A stretch of DNA of 64,000 nt, taken from the NCBI GenBank assembly GCA_902801845.1, contig CADCJW010000004.1, forward strand, positions 133,936 through 197,935. Reading direction: 5' to 3'. The notes beneath the pieces are model-generated. The model ran no database searches. It saw nothing but the letters and a program-made list of their open reading frames with translations, and was not told where the DNA came from. Of the stretch, positions 1 through 8,343 are shown piece by piece (the first letter of the stretch is position 1; each line of letters starts with the position of its first letter). Origin of the DNA: an uncultured Eubacteriales bacterium (GTDB taxonomy: Bacteria > Bacillota > Clostridia > Christensenellales > CAG-138). Position numbers and translations under genes: made by a program.

Positions 1-671
1 ACGGCAAGGATCTGGCGGACAAGCCCACGCTGAGAGACCTCATCCGCCTCAGCGATGAGTGCGGGGTGGAACGGCTCAGGCTGGGCTCCCTGGACCCTCG
101 GTTCGCGGACGAAACCTTCGCCCATACCTGCGCGGAAAGCCGAAGCCTATGCCACCAGTTCCATCTGTCGCTCCAAAGCGGGTCGAACACGGTGCTGCAG
201 CGAATGAACCGCCGGTACTCCGCCGAGGAATATCTTGAAAACGCCGACCGGCTCCGGGCGTACATGCCGGACGCCGCCATCACCACGGACGTGATCGCGG
301 GCTTCCCCGGGGAGACGGAAGCGGAGCGTGCAGAGACCGCCGCCTTTTTGCGGCAGGTGGGCTTTGCCCGCATCCATGTGTTCCCCTATTCCCGGCGGCC
401 CGGCACCAAGGCGGCGGCCATGTCCGGCCAGCTCACTCGGCAGGAGAAGGCCCGGCGCGCGAAGGAGCTCATCGCCGTCGGAGACGAGCTGGAGCGGGCA
501 TTCATCGACCGCCAGATCGGCACCGTGCAGCAGGTCCTCATGGAGGAGGACGGCACGGGCTACACGAAAAACTACGTCCGGGTGCGCTGCCCGGGACCGG
601 CGGGGGAGCTGGTCGACGTGCGCATCCTGGGACGGAAGGATACTATAGCTATGGGAGGCATTTTACAATGA
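1..671 (+). CDS. mtaB: MtaB-type tRNA methylthiotransferase, 5' end outside the window
   Basis: The reading frame is already open at base 3, so the true start lies upstream; the ATG at 66 is internal. The visible part carries the MiaB/MtaB signature SLQSGSN followed by VLQRMNRRY, the motif TDVIAGFPGET, and a short C-terminal segment (about the last 60 residues) that fits the TRAM RNA-binding domain. The family are radical-SAM enzymes that add a methylthio group at C2 of threonylcarbamoyladenosine-37 in tRNAs reading ANN codons. The radical-SAM cysteine triad would lie in the missing N-terminal part. The stop overlaps the next start (ATGA, 668-671), indicating translational coupling with the HIT gene. 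MtaB rather than MiaB is inferred from the QSGSNTVL and MNRRY wording. Confidence 0.88.
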   Translation, partial: GKDLADKPTLRDLIRLSDECGVERLRLGSLDPRFADETFAHTCAESRSLCHQFHLSLQSGSNTVLQRMNRRYSAEEYLENADRLRAYMPDAAITTDVIAGFPGETEAERAETAAFLRQVGFARIHVFPYSRRPGTKAAAMSGQLTRQEKARRAKELIAVGDELERAFIDRQIGTVQQVLMEEDGTGYTKNYVRVRCPGPAGELVDVRILGRKDTIAMGGILQ

Positions 672-1006
672 GTTGTTTGTTCTGTGAGATCGCGGCGGGG
701 AACATCCCCTCCACCAAGGTATATGAGGACGAGCAGGTCTACGCCTTTCGGGACATCGCGCCCCAGGGGCCGGTCCACGTGCTCATCATCCCCAAGAAGC
801 ATATCGAGAGCGCCCAGGCGTTGACCCGGGAGGACGACGCCCTTCTGTGCCATATGTTCGCCTGCGCCCGCAAGATCGCCGAGAGCGAAGGCGTGGCGAA
901 GTCCGGCTACCGGCTCATCACCAACGTGGGGGACGACGCGGGCCAGAGTGTCCACCATCTCCATCTGCATCTGATCGGCGGCAAGACCCTCAAGTGGGAT
1001 AACTAA
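668..1006 (+). CDS. HIT family (HinT-like) nucleotide hydrolase
   Basis: This 112-residue protein is a complete histidine-triad protein. The N-terminal CLFCEIAAG motif (residues 3-11) is typical of HinT, and the triad HLHLHLIGG sits at residues 97-105 with the probable nucleophile H99. The family hydrolyses purine nucleoside phosphoramidates and acyl-adenylates such as aminoacyl-AMP. It acts in the cytosol. The start overlaps the mtaB stop by four bases, and the next gene begins eight bases after its stop, so the three form one transcription unit. Length and motif order are normal for the family; nothing is unusual. Confidence 0.93.
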   Translation: MSCLFCEIAAGNIPSTKVYEDEQVYAFRDIAPQGPVHVLIIPKKHIESAQALTREDDALLCHMFACARKIAESEGVAKSGYRLITNVGDDAGQSVHHLHLHLIGGKTLKWDN

Positions 1007-1014
1007 GGCGAGCC

Positions 1015-2217
1015 ATGGTCACCGTCAAGGTTGCGAAAACCAGGCGAGAGATACGGGATTTCGTTCTCTTCCCGGTCAAGCTCTATCAAAACGATCCCTA
1101 TTACGTCCCCGACATGGTGGGGGACCAGATCAACGATCTCATGCCCGACAGGAACCCGGCCTTCGAATACTGCGAAGCCCGGTGCTTCCTGGCCTATCGG
1201 GACGGGAAGATCGTGGGTCGGGTGGCCGGAATCCTCAACAAGCGGGCCAACGAGAAGAACAACGTGAACTATCTCCGCTTCGCCTTCTTCGATTTTATCG
1301 ACGATCCGGAGGTCACCGACGCCCTGTATGCGGCCCTGGCCGATTACGCCCGGGAGCTGGGCTGTGTGGCCATCCATGGGCCCCAGGGTTTCTCCGACAT
1401 GGATCGGGAGGGCATGCTGGTGGAGGGCTTCGACCGGCTCAGCCAGTTCTATGTGTACTACAACCACCCCTACTACCTCGATCACATGGCCCGGTTGGGC
1501 TTCGTGAAGGAGGTGGACTGGGTGGAGTATCTCATTTATATCCCCGATGAGGTGCCGGAAAAGCTGGCCAAGCTGGTGGAGCGGACCCGGAAGCACATGT
1601 CGCTGGAGATCCGGGATCTGTCCATCAAAAAGAACCTGCCCAAGTACCTTCATGACGTGTTCGAGCTCTATAATGAGGCGTACCAGGTCCTCTTCGGCAT
1701 GGTGCCCCTGACCCCCAAGCAGATCGAGAAGTACACCCACGAGTTCTTGCCCCTGGTGAACAACAAGACCACCTGCCTGGTCTATAACGACAAGGACGAG
1801 ATGGTGGGCTTCGGCGTGGGGGCCCCGTCTTTGTCACGGGCCAATCAGAAGACCCGGGGGCGGCTGTTCCCCTTCGGCTGGATCCCCACCCTGCGGGCCC
1901 TCAAGGGCAAGAACGATCGGCTGGATCTGTTTCTCATCGCCGTGCGGCCGGATCTCAAGGGCGCCGGCGTCAACCTGGTCATCGTGGAGGACCTGCTGAA
2001 GAAGGCCATTCAAAACGGCGTGAAATACGCCGAGACCGGCCCCCAGCTGGAGATGAACCAAAACGTGCTCTCCCAGTGGCGGCTGTTCGACACGGAGCAG
2101 CACAAGCGCCGCCGCTGCTTCATCCGCATGCTGGATGGCAGCGAGCCCCCGGTGGTCACCCGGCTGGACGATCTTGACGAACTCAAAGCCCGGGAGCAGG
2201 CGAAAGCGGACGAATAG
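1015..2217 (+). CDS. GNAT-like N-acetyltransferase of the YghO type
   Basis: This 400-residue protein has the layout of YghO-like proteins. The N-terminal half carries residues such as FVLFPVKLYQNDPYYVP, and a later segment, LIAVRPDLKGAGVN, resembles the acetyl-CoA binding region of GNAT enzymes. NVLSQWRLFDTEQHKRRRCF near residues 345-365 is a conserved C-terminal block of this group. No substrate is known for these proteins, so acetyltransferase activity is a family-level inference. It starts nine bases after the HIT gene and is probably cotranscribed with it. The stop at 2217 is directly followed by the murC promoter. Confidence 0.75.
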   Translation: MVTVKVAKTRREIRDFVLFPVKLYQNDPYYVPDMVGDQINDLMPDRNPAFEYCEARCFLAYRDGKIVGRVAGILNKRANEKNNVNYLRFAFFDFIDDPEVTDALYAALADYARELGCVAIHGPQGFSDMDREGMLVEGFDRLSQFYVYYNHPYYLDHMARLGFVKEVDWVEYLIYIPDEVPEKLAKLVERTRKHMSLEIRDLSIKKNLPKYLHDVFELYNEAYQVLFGMVPLTPKQIEKYTHEFLPLVNNKTTCLVYNDKDEMVGFGVGAPSLSRANQKTRGRLFPFGWIPTLRALKGKNDRLDLFLIAVRPDLKGAGVNLVIVEDLLKKAIQNGVKYAETGPQLEMNQNVLSQWRLFDTEQHKRRRCFIRMLDGSEPPVVTRLDDLDELKAREQAKADE

Positions 2218-2246
2218 TTGCTAAATCTGTCGTAAGAGCGTATACT
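2218..2246 (+). promoter_or_regulatory. Sigma-70-type promoter for murC
   Basis: TTGCTA (2218-2223), 17-bp spacer, TATACT (2241-2246), in the short gap before murC. A GGAGG ribosome binding site (2263-2267) lies nine bases before the ATG at 2277. The match is by eye to the sigma-A consensus. Confidence 0.6.
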
Positions 2247-2276
2247 ATACAGAAAGTTGGTCGGAGGCATAGAAAA

Positions 2277-3641
2277 ATGGCAGTGGGTTTGGACGACGTG
2301 AAGCGCATCCACCTCATCGGGGTGGGCGGCTGCAGCATGAGCGGCATCGCGCAGATCTTGAAGAAGCAGGGCCATGAGGTCACGGGCTCGGATCGGGAGC
2401 GGTCCCAGTTCACGGACCGGCTGGAGGAGCTGGGCATCCCCGTGTCCGTGCCCCAAAAGGGGGAGCAGGTGGAGGGGGCGGAGCTGGTCATCTATTCCGC
2501 CGCCATCAAGCCCGATAACCCGGAGCGAGCCTACGCCCGGGAACACGGCATCCCCGAGATGGAGCGGAGCGTGGCCCTTGGGCAGATCTCGGCCCGGTAC
2601 CCCCATGTGGCCGCTATCTCCGGCTGCCACGGCAAGACCACCATCACCTCCATGCTGGCCTATATCAATGAGGAGGCTAAAATGGATGCCACGGTCCACG
2701 TGGGCGGCTTTGTGGACCTGCTGGGCGGCGGCGTGAAGGTGGGGGACGGGGACCTGTTCATCACCGAGGCCTGCGAGTACGTTCGCAGCTTCCTCACCCT
2801 TCTGCCCACGGTGGCCCTGGTGAACAACATCGACAACGACCATCTGGATTGCTATCGGGACCAGCAGGAGATCATCGAGACCTTCGCCCAATTCTGCGCC
2901 CTGGTGCCCCCCGAGGGGAAGATCATCGTCTGTCGGGACGATGAAAAGGTCCAGCGGCTGCTGCCCCTTCTGGACCGGGAGCCCATGACCTACGGCCTCC
3001 AGGAGGGGGACTGGCACGCCAAGGACGTTGTTTTCGGCGAATGGGGCTGCGCCTCCTTCGATCTCGTTCACGAGGGGAAGGACCTGGGCCGGATCAGCCT
3101 CCACGTGCCCGGCACTCACAACGTCATCAACGCCCTGGCCGCCTGCGCCGTGGCCCACGTGTTCGGCGCGGACTTCGAAAGCATGACTCGGGCCCTGGAT
3201 CGTTTCCAAAACACCAAGCGCCGGTTCGAGTTCATGGGCGAACGCAACGGCGTCCGCGTCTTCCACGACTACGGCCACCACCCCAACGAGATCGCCGCCA
3301 CCCTGGAGGCCGCCTCCCGGGTGCCTCACAAGGCCCTCTACTGCGTCTTCCAGTGCAACAGTTACACCCGGGCAAGGACCCTGTTCTGCGAGAACGTGAC
3401 CTGCTTTAGCCGGGCTGACAAGGTCCTGGTCCCCGACATCTATCCCGGCCGGGAGGTGGATACCGGCATCGTCCACGCCCGGGACATGGTGAAGGGCATC
3501 AACGCCGCCACGGGCAACGCTTTGTATCTTGCCACCTTCGAGGAGATCCGCGCCTGGCTGGACGAGAACGCGACCCCCGGCGATCTGGTCATCACCGTGG
3601 GCAGCGGCAACGTCTACGCCCAGACCCGCAAGCTCCTCTGA
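2277..3641 (+). CDS. murC: UDP-N-acetylmuramate--L-alanine ligase
   Basis: This 454-residue Mur ligase adds L-alanine to UDP-MurNAc with ATP in cytosolic peptidoglycan precursor synthesis. The N-terminal Rossmann domain begins IHLIGVGGCSMSGIA (residues 11-25). The ATP P-loop reads SGCHGKTT at 115-122, with Cys where most MurC have Thr. The central domain contains EACEYVRSFL and NNIDNDHLD, and the C-terminal domain contains FHDYGHHPNE. Length and order fit MurC rather than MurD/E/F, since the GVGG start is MurC-specific. A recognisable promoter lies just upstream, and tRNA-Arg follows 89 bases after the stop. Confidence 0.92.
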   Translation: MAVGLDDVKRIHLIGVGGCSMSGIAQILKKQGHEVTGSDRERSQFTDRLEELGIPVSVPQKGEQVEGAELVIYSAAIKPDNPERAYAREHGIPEMERSVALGQISARYPHVAAISGCHGKTTITSMLAYINEEAKMDATVHVGGFVDLLGGGVKVGDGDLFITEACEYVRSFLTLLPTVALVNNIDNDHLDCYRDQQEIIETFAQFCALVPPEGKIIVCRDDEKVQRLLPLLDREPMTYGLQEGDWHAKDVVFGEWGCASFDLVHEGKDLGRISLHVPGTHNVINALAACAVAHVFGADFESMTRALDRFQNTKRRFEFMGERNGVRVFHDYGHHPNEIAATLEAASRVPHKALYCVFQCNSYTRARTLFCENVTCFSRADKVLVPDIYPGREVDTGIVHARDMVKGINAATGNALYLATFEEIRAWLDENATPGDLVITVGSGNVYAQTRKLL

Positions 3642-3730
3642 TGATCAGACCCGCAGGCGGGTCTGCGGTGCGCATTGACAAACCGTCTAAATCTGATATA
3701 ATCACTCTCGCGGTCGACAGGACCGCATCC

Positions 3731-3807
3731 CTCTCCGTAGCTCAGCAGGATAGAGCGTCCGCCTCCTAAGCGGAAGGCCGTGGGTTCGAATCCCGCCGGG
3801 GAGGCCA
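3731..3807 (+). tRNA. tRNA-Arg (anticodon CCT)
   Basis: A 77-nt cloverleaf can be folded by eye. The acceptor stem CTCTCCG (3731-3737) pairs with CGGGGAG (3797-3803), followed by discriminator G and an encoded CCA. The D arm is GCTC/GAGC. The anticodon stem is TCCGC/GCGGA around the loop CTCCTAA, so the anticodon CCT reads AGG. The T arm is GTGGG-TTCGAAT-CCCGC. A terminator follows at once. Its 3' half is duplicated at 12.48 kb and, more diverged, at 48.83 kb, which marks this gene as an integration target. Confidence 0.96.
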
Positions 3808-3816
3808 AAAAAGCCC
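3763..3816 (+). repeat. Direct repeat copy 1: tRNA-Arg 3' half (attachment-site core)
   Basis: From CTCCTAAG in the anticodon loop through CCA and the first half of the terminator, this 54-bp stretch matches 12483-12536 with two mismatches. Identity begins abruptly in the anticodon loop, as in tyrosine-recombinase attachment sites. Interpretation as an att site is inference. Confidence 0.8.
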
Positions 3817-3840
3817 TGAATTTAGGGCTTTTTTCTTTTC
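3807..3840 (+). terminator. Rho-independent terminator of tRNA-Arg
   Basis: AAGCCCT (3811-3817) pairs with AGGGCTT (3824-3830) around a six-base loop, followed by a T-rich run. A very similar stem and T run recur at about 49129-49165, next to gene fragments. Confidence 0.85.
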
Positions 3841-3883
3841 TTGTTGCGACCGACAGAGCCGTCAACGGGTGCTAATTTTCTAG

Positions 3884-3907
3884 TTTACTGCATTTTTACT
3901 GCATTTT
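3884..3907 (+). repeat. Short tandem ACTGCATTTT motif downstream of tRNA-Arg
   Basis: TTTACTGCATTTTTACTGCATTTTG contains ACTGCATTTT twice. Its shape, CATTTTTAC followed by CATTTTG, resembles the repeat at 12585 and 48694, so it may be a recombinase arm site beside the attachment core. The stretch 3841-3953 holds nothing else recognisable. Confidence 0.4.
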
Positions 3908-3953
3908 GTTTCAAATGGTCACATTTTCACCTTTCAGAAAGTCGTTCGCTTCA

Positions 3954-4022
3954 TTATATCTTCAGAATACCGATGGGGTCGAAGACGCGCTTGATGCCCC
4001 GCATCAGCTCGATCTGCGTCGG
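3954..4022 (-). pseudogene. Remnant of an FAD-linked oxidase C-terminus
   Basis: Reading the minus strand gives PTQIELMRGIKRVFDPIGI followed by LKI and a stop. This is the characteristic last segment of GlcD/D-lactate dehydrogenase-type FAD oxidases (IELMRAIKxxFDPxGILNPG). Upstream on the same strand the frame breaks (a TAG appears in the alternative frame after DGNGSL), so only a scrap remains. It lies just inside the putative island boundary next to tRNA-Arg. Confidence 0.6.
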
Positions 4023-4093
4023 GCTACAACGATCCGTTGCCGTCGACCTCCATCCAGTTCATGAGGATATCGTCATGTTCTTGTGCTTTTTTA

Positions 4094-5056
4094 TTATGTC
4101 GTGACCACCCGTTCCAGATGGACGCTCTCAACGGCACATAGATAGCCTGAAAGAAGATCCTGGAAATAGCGGATGGGGCGGGGGAGATAGCGTTCCCGAA
4201 GGCGGATCAGGTTCACCTGCTGGATCAAGGGATTCCCATTACAAATCAGAGGAAAGATGTTGATGTCCTCGGGGATATCCTGCCGCTGCTCGGCCAGGCA
4301 GATATGGGGGATGAAGGCGGCGGCCAGCCGCTGGAAGCAGACGGAAGCACTGATATGGGTATAGGTACTGGTGATGTAGGCCTGAGGCGTGATCTGGGCT
4401 TCGGCAAAGCATTCATAGATCTTCTCGCCGATCCGGTTTTCCAGCATGCAGAAGGGGAGCTTGGCAAAGTCCCGGATGTACGCGCCGCCGGCGGAGCGCT
4501 CCTTCAACGACGCGGCTTCTTCCCCGTAGTATTCCTGGAGCAGCGAATCCGCCACGCACAGATACACCTGATCGTCCATCATGTGATCCTCCGCCAGCCG
4601 GGGGTCCGCCCGACTGGACACGGTGAGGGCCAGGTCCAGCTCCCCGTCCAGCACCAGCTCCGTCAGCTCCGAGGAGATGGTGTCCGTGAGCCGTATCTCC
4701 ACCAGGGGGAAGCGCTCGGAAAACCGGGGCAGGATGTGGGGCAGGCTGGTGTTCATCCGAAGGGTGCTGGCCCCGAAGCGCAGCACGCCCCGCTGCTGTT
4801 CCTCGATGTCGGACAGCCGGGCTTTCAGATTGGCCTCCTCATTGATAATGGCTTTGGCGGAGGAGAGGACGTATTCTCCGGCGGGGGTCAGGGACAGGGC
4901 GGGCTTGCGGTAGAGCAGGGGCGTGCCGTAGTAGCTTTCCAGGCGCGCGATATGGTTGCTCAACGTCTGCTGAGAGATGTACAGCCGCTCCGCCGTCCGG
5001 GTCATGTGCAGATCCTTGGCGAGCTCCGAGAAATAGTATAGACTGATCAGTTCCAT
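4094..5056 (-). CDS. LysR family transcriptional regulator
   Basis: This 320-residue protein has an N-terminal winged helix-turn-helix (about residues 1-60; the HTH contains TAERLYISQQTLSNHIARLE) and a LysR-type effector domain after about residue 90. I chose the ATG at 5056 because AGGAGG sits five bases upstream and the LysR fold normally starts here; the longer frame to 5095 lacks a ribosome binding site. It is divergent from tctC with a 146-base gap, the usual arrangement for a LysR protein that controls its neighbour. The inducer is unknown. A role in controlling the tripartite transporter cluster is inferred from position. Confidence 0.9.
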   Translation of the reverse strand: MELISLYYFSELAKDLHMTRTAERLYISQQTLSNHIARLESYYGTPLLYRKPALSLTPAGEYVLSSAKAIINEEANLKARLSDIEEQQRGVLRFGASTLRMNTSLPHILPRFSERFPLVEIRLTDTISSELTELVLDGELDLALTVSSRADPRLAEDHMMDDQVYLCVADSLLQEYYGEEAASLKERSAGGAYIRDFAKLPFCMLENRIGEKIYECFAEAQITPQAYITSTYTHISASVCFQRLAAAFIPHICLAEQRQDIPEDINIFPLICNGNPLIQQVNLIRLRERYLPRPIRYFQDLLSGYLCAVESVHLERVVTT

Positions 5057-5202
5057 GGGCGCCTCCTGTACAAAGAATCTTTGTTGAAAAGTCAAAATAT
5101 CGCTGTTTGCTTAACGGTTGCCTTTATAGTAGTATAAAACCGTAGAAAACACAATAGTTTTCGGTTTCACGGCACAAATCAATTTCAAAAGGAGAAAGAA
5201 TC
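5057..5202. promoter_or_regulatory. Divergent control region between lysR and tctC
   Basis: The 146-base AT-rich gap holds weak promoter-like elements for tctC: TTGCTT (5107-5112), 17 bases, then TAGTAT (5130-5135), with an overlapping TATAGT (5125-5130). AAAGGAGAAAG precedes the tctC start. A LysR binding site is expected here but no clear dyad is evident by eye. Confidence 0.4.
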
Positions 5203-6162
5203 ATGAAACGCACCATCGCCCTCATCCTGGTCCTTCTGGTTGCCTTCACCGCCTTCGCCGCCTGCGGCAAGAAGGACGCCGCCGATACCGGCGCCTGGCC
5301 CAAGCAGCCCGTCAACGTGGTCGTCACCGCAGCGGCTGGCGGCGGCATGGACAACGTCATCCGCATCATGAACGAGTACTTCGTGAAGAAAACCGGTCAG
5401 TCCTTCGTCATTGACAACATCACCGGCACTGCCGGCTATGAGAAGACTCACTCCGCCAACGCCGACAGCTACAACTTCCTGTTCGGCACCACCACCATCT
5501 TCACCTCCAAGCTGGACGGTTCCCTTTCCTTCGACTGGGCCGATTTCGACATGGTCTCCTTCCTGGACAGCCCCTACAACACTAGCTGCATCGCCGTTCA
5601 GGCAAGCTCCCCCTATCAGACCCTGAACGATCTGCTGGATGCGGCTAAGGCCGATCCCAACAGCGTCACCGGCGGCATCACCCTCACCGGCCAGCCCCTG
5701 ATGATCGTCCAGGCCCTGCAGAACGCCCTGGGCTATGAGCTCTACACCACCGATGTGGGCAACGCCGGCGAGCGCAACGCGGCCCTTCTCGGCGGCCATG
5801 TAGATTGGATTCTGAACAACACCTCCTCCTGCGATCCCTACGTCCAGAGCGGCGACTTCCGCATCCTGGCCGTCTGCGGCGAGGAGCGCTATCCCATGAA
5901 TCCCGACGTACCCACCATCAAGGAGTGCGGCGTCGACTTTTCTTTCCCCTCCCAGCCCCTGGTGTTCCTGGCGCCCAAGGGCACGCCCGCTGATGTTTGC
6001 GAAGCCTTCAACAAGATCCTCACCGAGATCTGCACCGACGAAGCCTTCATCAAGGATATGAAGGAAAAGCTGAACAGCACTGCGTACAACACCTACAACG
6101 TTGCGGATTCCACCGCGGCTGCCCAAAAGTACGCCGACACCCTGGCCCCTTACGTGAAATAA
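5203..6162 (+). CDS. Tripartite tricarboxylate transporter substrate-binding lipoprotein (TctC family)
   Basis: This 319-residue protein has a lipoprotein signal peptide with the lipobox ending at Cys21 (AFAACGKK). The mature part has the TctC/Bug fold, with WPKQPVNVVVTAAAGGGMDN near residues 32-51. In this family the binding protein captures a carboxylate outside the membrane and delivers it to the TctA/TctB membrane pair using the ion gradient. It is the first gene of tctC-tctB-tctA, with AAAGGAG before the ATG. Substrate cannot be read from sequence. The enzymes behind it (amidohydrolase, RraA) suggest an aromatic or dicarboxylate-type compound, but this is inference. Confidence 0.9.
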   Translation: MKRTIALILVLLVAFTAFAACGKKDAADTGAWPKQPVNVVVTAAAGGGMDNVIRIMNEYFVKKTGQSFVIDNITGTAGYEKTHSANADSYNFLFGTTTIFTSKLDGSLSFDWADFDMVSFLDSPYNTSCIAVQASSPYQTLNDLLDAAKADPNSVTGGITLTGQPLMIVQALQNALGYELYTTDVGNAGERNAALLGGHVDWILNNTSSCDPYVQSGDFRILAVCGEERYPMNPDVPTIKECGVDFSFPSQPLVFLAPKGTPADVCEAFNKILTEICTDEAFIKDMKEKLNSTAYNTYNVADSTAAAQKYADTLAPYVK

Positions 6163-6179
6163 GCTAACCTCTCTTCTTC

Positions 6180-6222
6180 GGTGCCTTGCCGTACCACACC
6201 CCGTTAGGTCCGGCAGGGCACC
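6180..6222 (+). promoter_or_regulatory. Intercistronic hairpin between tctC and tctB
   Basis: GGTGCCTTGCCG (6180-6191) pairs with CGGCAGGGCACC (6211-6222) over 12 bp with one wobble pair and a 19-base loop. There is no T run. Such stems after binding-protein genes commonly protect the upstream mRNA or reduce readthrough, which would explain more TctC than TctA/B. Function here is inferred. Confidence 0.6.
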
Positions 6223-6263
6223 TATCCTTATATCCCAAACACGTGCGAAAGAGGAGAAAACCT

Positions 6264-6809
6264 ATGAAAAAAGTCGATAAAGTGATCGCCGGCATGATCC
6301 GAGGCTTTCACATCTACAACGACACGATCCTGGGTGCGATCCTGTTCCTGGGTTCCCTGGCCCTGTTCATCCTGTCGTTCTCCATCAAGATCATGAAGAC
6401 CCCGGTGTCCGGCGTGGATACCGCCCGGTTCTTTCCCCAGCTGATCTTCGGCGCCCTGATGCCCCTGGGTCTCGCTCTAATCGTCCGGGGCCTCCTGCAG
6501 GCCAAGCTCCAGAAAAAGACCGCCCCCGAGGGCGAAAAACTGGAAGCGGGTGTGACTGCCTTCAAGCGCTCCATCGTCGCCCTCTTGGCTATCGCCGTCT
6601 TCATCGTGCTGATGGAGCCCGTGGGCTACATCCCCATGGCGATCCTCTATATGCTCTTCAACATGTTCTATATGTGTGAGCGCAAGGCCTGGAAGCCCGT
6701 CCTGTTCGTGATTGTGGCGGTGGCGGTGGCTTTGGCCAGCTACTTCCTGTTCCGGCAGTTTGTCTACGTCCGCCTGCCCGCGGGCATTTTGAAGGGGGTG
6801 CTCGGATAA
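6264..6809 (+). CDS. Tripartite tricarboxylate transporter small membrane subunit (TctB family)
   Basis: This 181-residue membrane protein has about four to five hydrophobic segments (near residues 22-42, 58-80, 103-120, 122-137 and 144-160). That is the size and topology of TctB, the small integral subunit of the tripartite tricarboxylate transporter. The segment GVDTARFFPQLIFGALMPLG resembles the conserved start of the second TctB helix. The ATG at 6264 is preferred because GAGGAG lies eight bases upstream; the longer open frame before it is the intercistronic hairpin region. Its stop overlaps the tctA start (TAATG). Confidence 0.88.
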   Translation: MKKVDKVIAGMIRGFHIYNDTILGAILFLGSLALFILSFSIKIMKTPVSGVDTARFFPQLIFGALMPLGLALIVRGLLQAKLQKKTAPEGEKLEAGVTAFKRSIVALLAIAVFIVLMEPVGYIPMAILYMLFNMFYMCERKAWKPVLFVIVAVAVALASYFLFRQFVYVRLPAGILKGVLG

Positions 6810-8341
6810 TGTTGCTCAACGGTTTTGCTTCGCTTCTGACCCTGGAGATGATCCTGCTGATGTTCGGCGGCGTGATCGTCGGCATCATCTTCGGCGCCAT
6901 TCCCGGCCTTTCGGCCACCATGGCCATCGTGCTGTTTTTGCCCATCACCTTCAACATGGGCACCACCCAAGCCTTCGCCCTGTTGGTGGCCCTGTATATC
7001 GGCGGTGTGTCTGGAGGCTTGATCTCAGCCATCCTGATCAACATACCCGGCTCGGCCATGTCCATCGCCACCTGCTACGACGGCCATCCCATGGCCAATC
7101 AGGGTCACGCCCAGCGGGCCTTGGGTATCGGCGTGTTCTTCTCCTTCCTGGGCACCGTGATCTCCCTGGCCATCATGATGGTGGCGGCCCCGGCCCTGGC
7201 CAGCATCGCCGTGAAGATGAGCTCCTTTGAGATCTTCTCCATGACCTTCTGTGCCATTGCTCTGGTCACCGGTGTGGGCTCCAAGGACGTCATCAAGAGC
7301 CTGGCCTCCGCCTTCTTCGGCATCGCCATGTGCCTTATCGGCATGGCCCCCGTGGACGGCGCCATCCGTTACACCTTCGGTAACTCCAAGCTTCTGGGCG
7401 GCATTCCCCTGACCAGTGCTGTGGTCGGCATGTTCGCTGTGACGGAAATTTTGAAGACCGTAGGCAAGAAGATCTCCGCCCAAAAGCTGGAGCAGCGGCA
7501 CCGGGAAAAGATTAAAGGCTTCGGCTTCTCCTTCAAGGAGTTCGTGGGCCAGATCAAGAACCTGATCATCTCCGCCGCCGTGGGTCTGGGCATCGGCTTT
7601 TTGCCGGGCATGGGCGGGTCGCTCGCCAACCAGGTGGCCTATGTGACGGTTCAGAAGGCCTCCAAGTATCCTGAGAAGTTCGGCACCGGCGTCATGGACG
7701 GCATCGTGGCCTCCGAGACCTCCAACAACGCCTCTATCGGCGGCGCCATGATCCCCCTGCTGGCCCTGGGCATCCCCGGCGATGGCCCCACCGCCATGCT
7801 GCTCTCCGCCTTCACCATCCACGGCATCGTAGCCGGTCCCTTGCTCTTCAAGACCAGCGGCCCCCTGGTGTACACCGTGTTCGCCGCCATGATCGTCTGC
7901 TCCCTCCTCATGTTGGTCATCGAATACTTCGGCATCCCCGTCTTCGCCAAGATCATCGACGTGCCCCGGCAGATCCTCTTCCCGGTGGTGCTGGTCATCT
8001 GCGTGGTGGCTGCCTTCTCCAACAACAAGATCATGTTCGACTGCTGGATGCTCCTCATCTTCGGCATCATCGGCGTGGTGATCGGAAAGTTTGACTTCCC
8101 CCGCACGCCCATGATCCTGGGTTTGGTGCTGGGCACCAATCTGGAAACCAACCTTCGCCGGGCCCTGCAGCTGTCCCGCGGCAGCTTCGCCCCCTTCTTC
8201 ACCCGCCCCGTAAGCTGCATCCTGCTGCTGGCCGGTATCTTCTTCATCGGCAGCGCTATCGTGCGCCAGTTCATCGCCCTCGTCAAGGCCCGCAAGGCCG
8301 CTGACGCGGCTGACGCTGCGGAAGCCGCCAAGGAGGCCTGA
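6809..8341 (+). CDS. Tripartite tricarboxylate transporter large permease (TctA family)
   Basis: This 510-residue protein has about twelve hydrophobic segments. It shows TctA landmarks: GAIPGLSATMAIVLFLP near residues 29-45, INIPGSAMSIATCYDGHPMA near 76-95, and the mirrored second half GIPGDGPTAMLL near 321-332. TctA is the main transport channel; with TctB and the lipoprotein TctC it forms a secondary carboxylate importer. Overlap with tctB implies coupled translation. The C-terminus ends in an Ala/Asp/Glu-rich tail (KAADAADAAEAAKEA) of unknown meaning. The AAGGAGG inside its last codons serves the next gene. Confidence 0.93.
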   Translation: MLLNGFASLLTLEMILLMFGGVIVGIIFGAIPGLSATMAIVLFLPITFNMGTTQAFALLVALYIGGVSGGLISAILINIPGSAMSIATCYDGHPMANQGHAQRALGIGVFFSFLGTVISLAIMMVAAPALASIAVKMSSFEIFSMTFCAIALVTGVGSKDVIKSLASAFFGIAMCLIGMAPVDGAIRYTFGNSKLLGGIPLTSAVVGMFAVTEILKTVGKKISAQKLEQRHREKIKGFGFSFKEFVGQIKNLIISAAVGLGIGFLPGMGGSLANQVAYVTVQKASKYPEKFGTGVMDGIVASETSNNASIGGAMIPLLALGIPGDGPTAMLLSAFTIHGIVAGPLLFKTSGPLVYTVFAAMIVCSLLMLVIEYFGIPVFAKIIDVPRQILFPVVLVICVVAAFSNNKIMFDCWMLLIFGIIGVVIGKFDFPRTPMILGLVLGTNLETNLRRALQLSRGSFAPFFTRPVSCILLLAGIFFIGSAIVRQFIALVKARKAADAADAAEAAKEA

Positions 8342-8343
8342 AG

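Noticed and set aside
3614..3865. Minus-strand frame containing ASPAGFEPTAFRL across the tRNA-Arg gene
   Set aside because: This is the well-known false protein produced by translating the antisense of a tRNA 3' end; it overlaps the tRNA and terminator.
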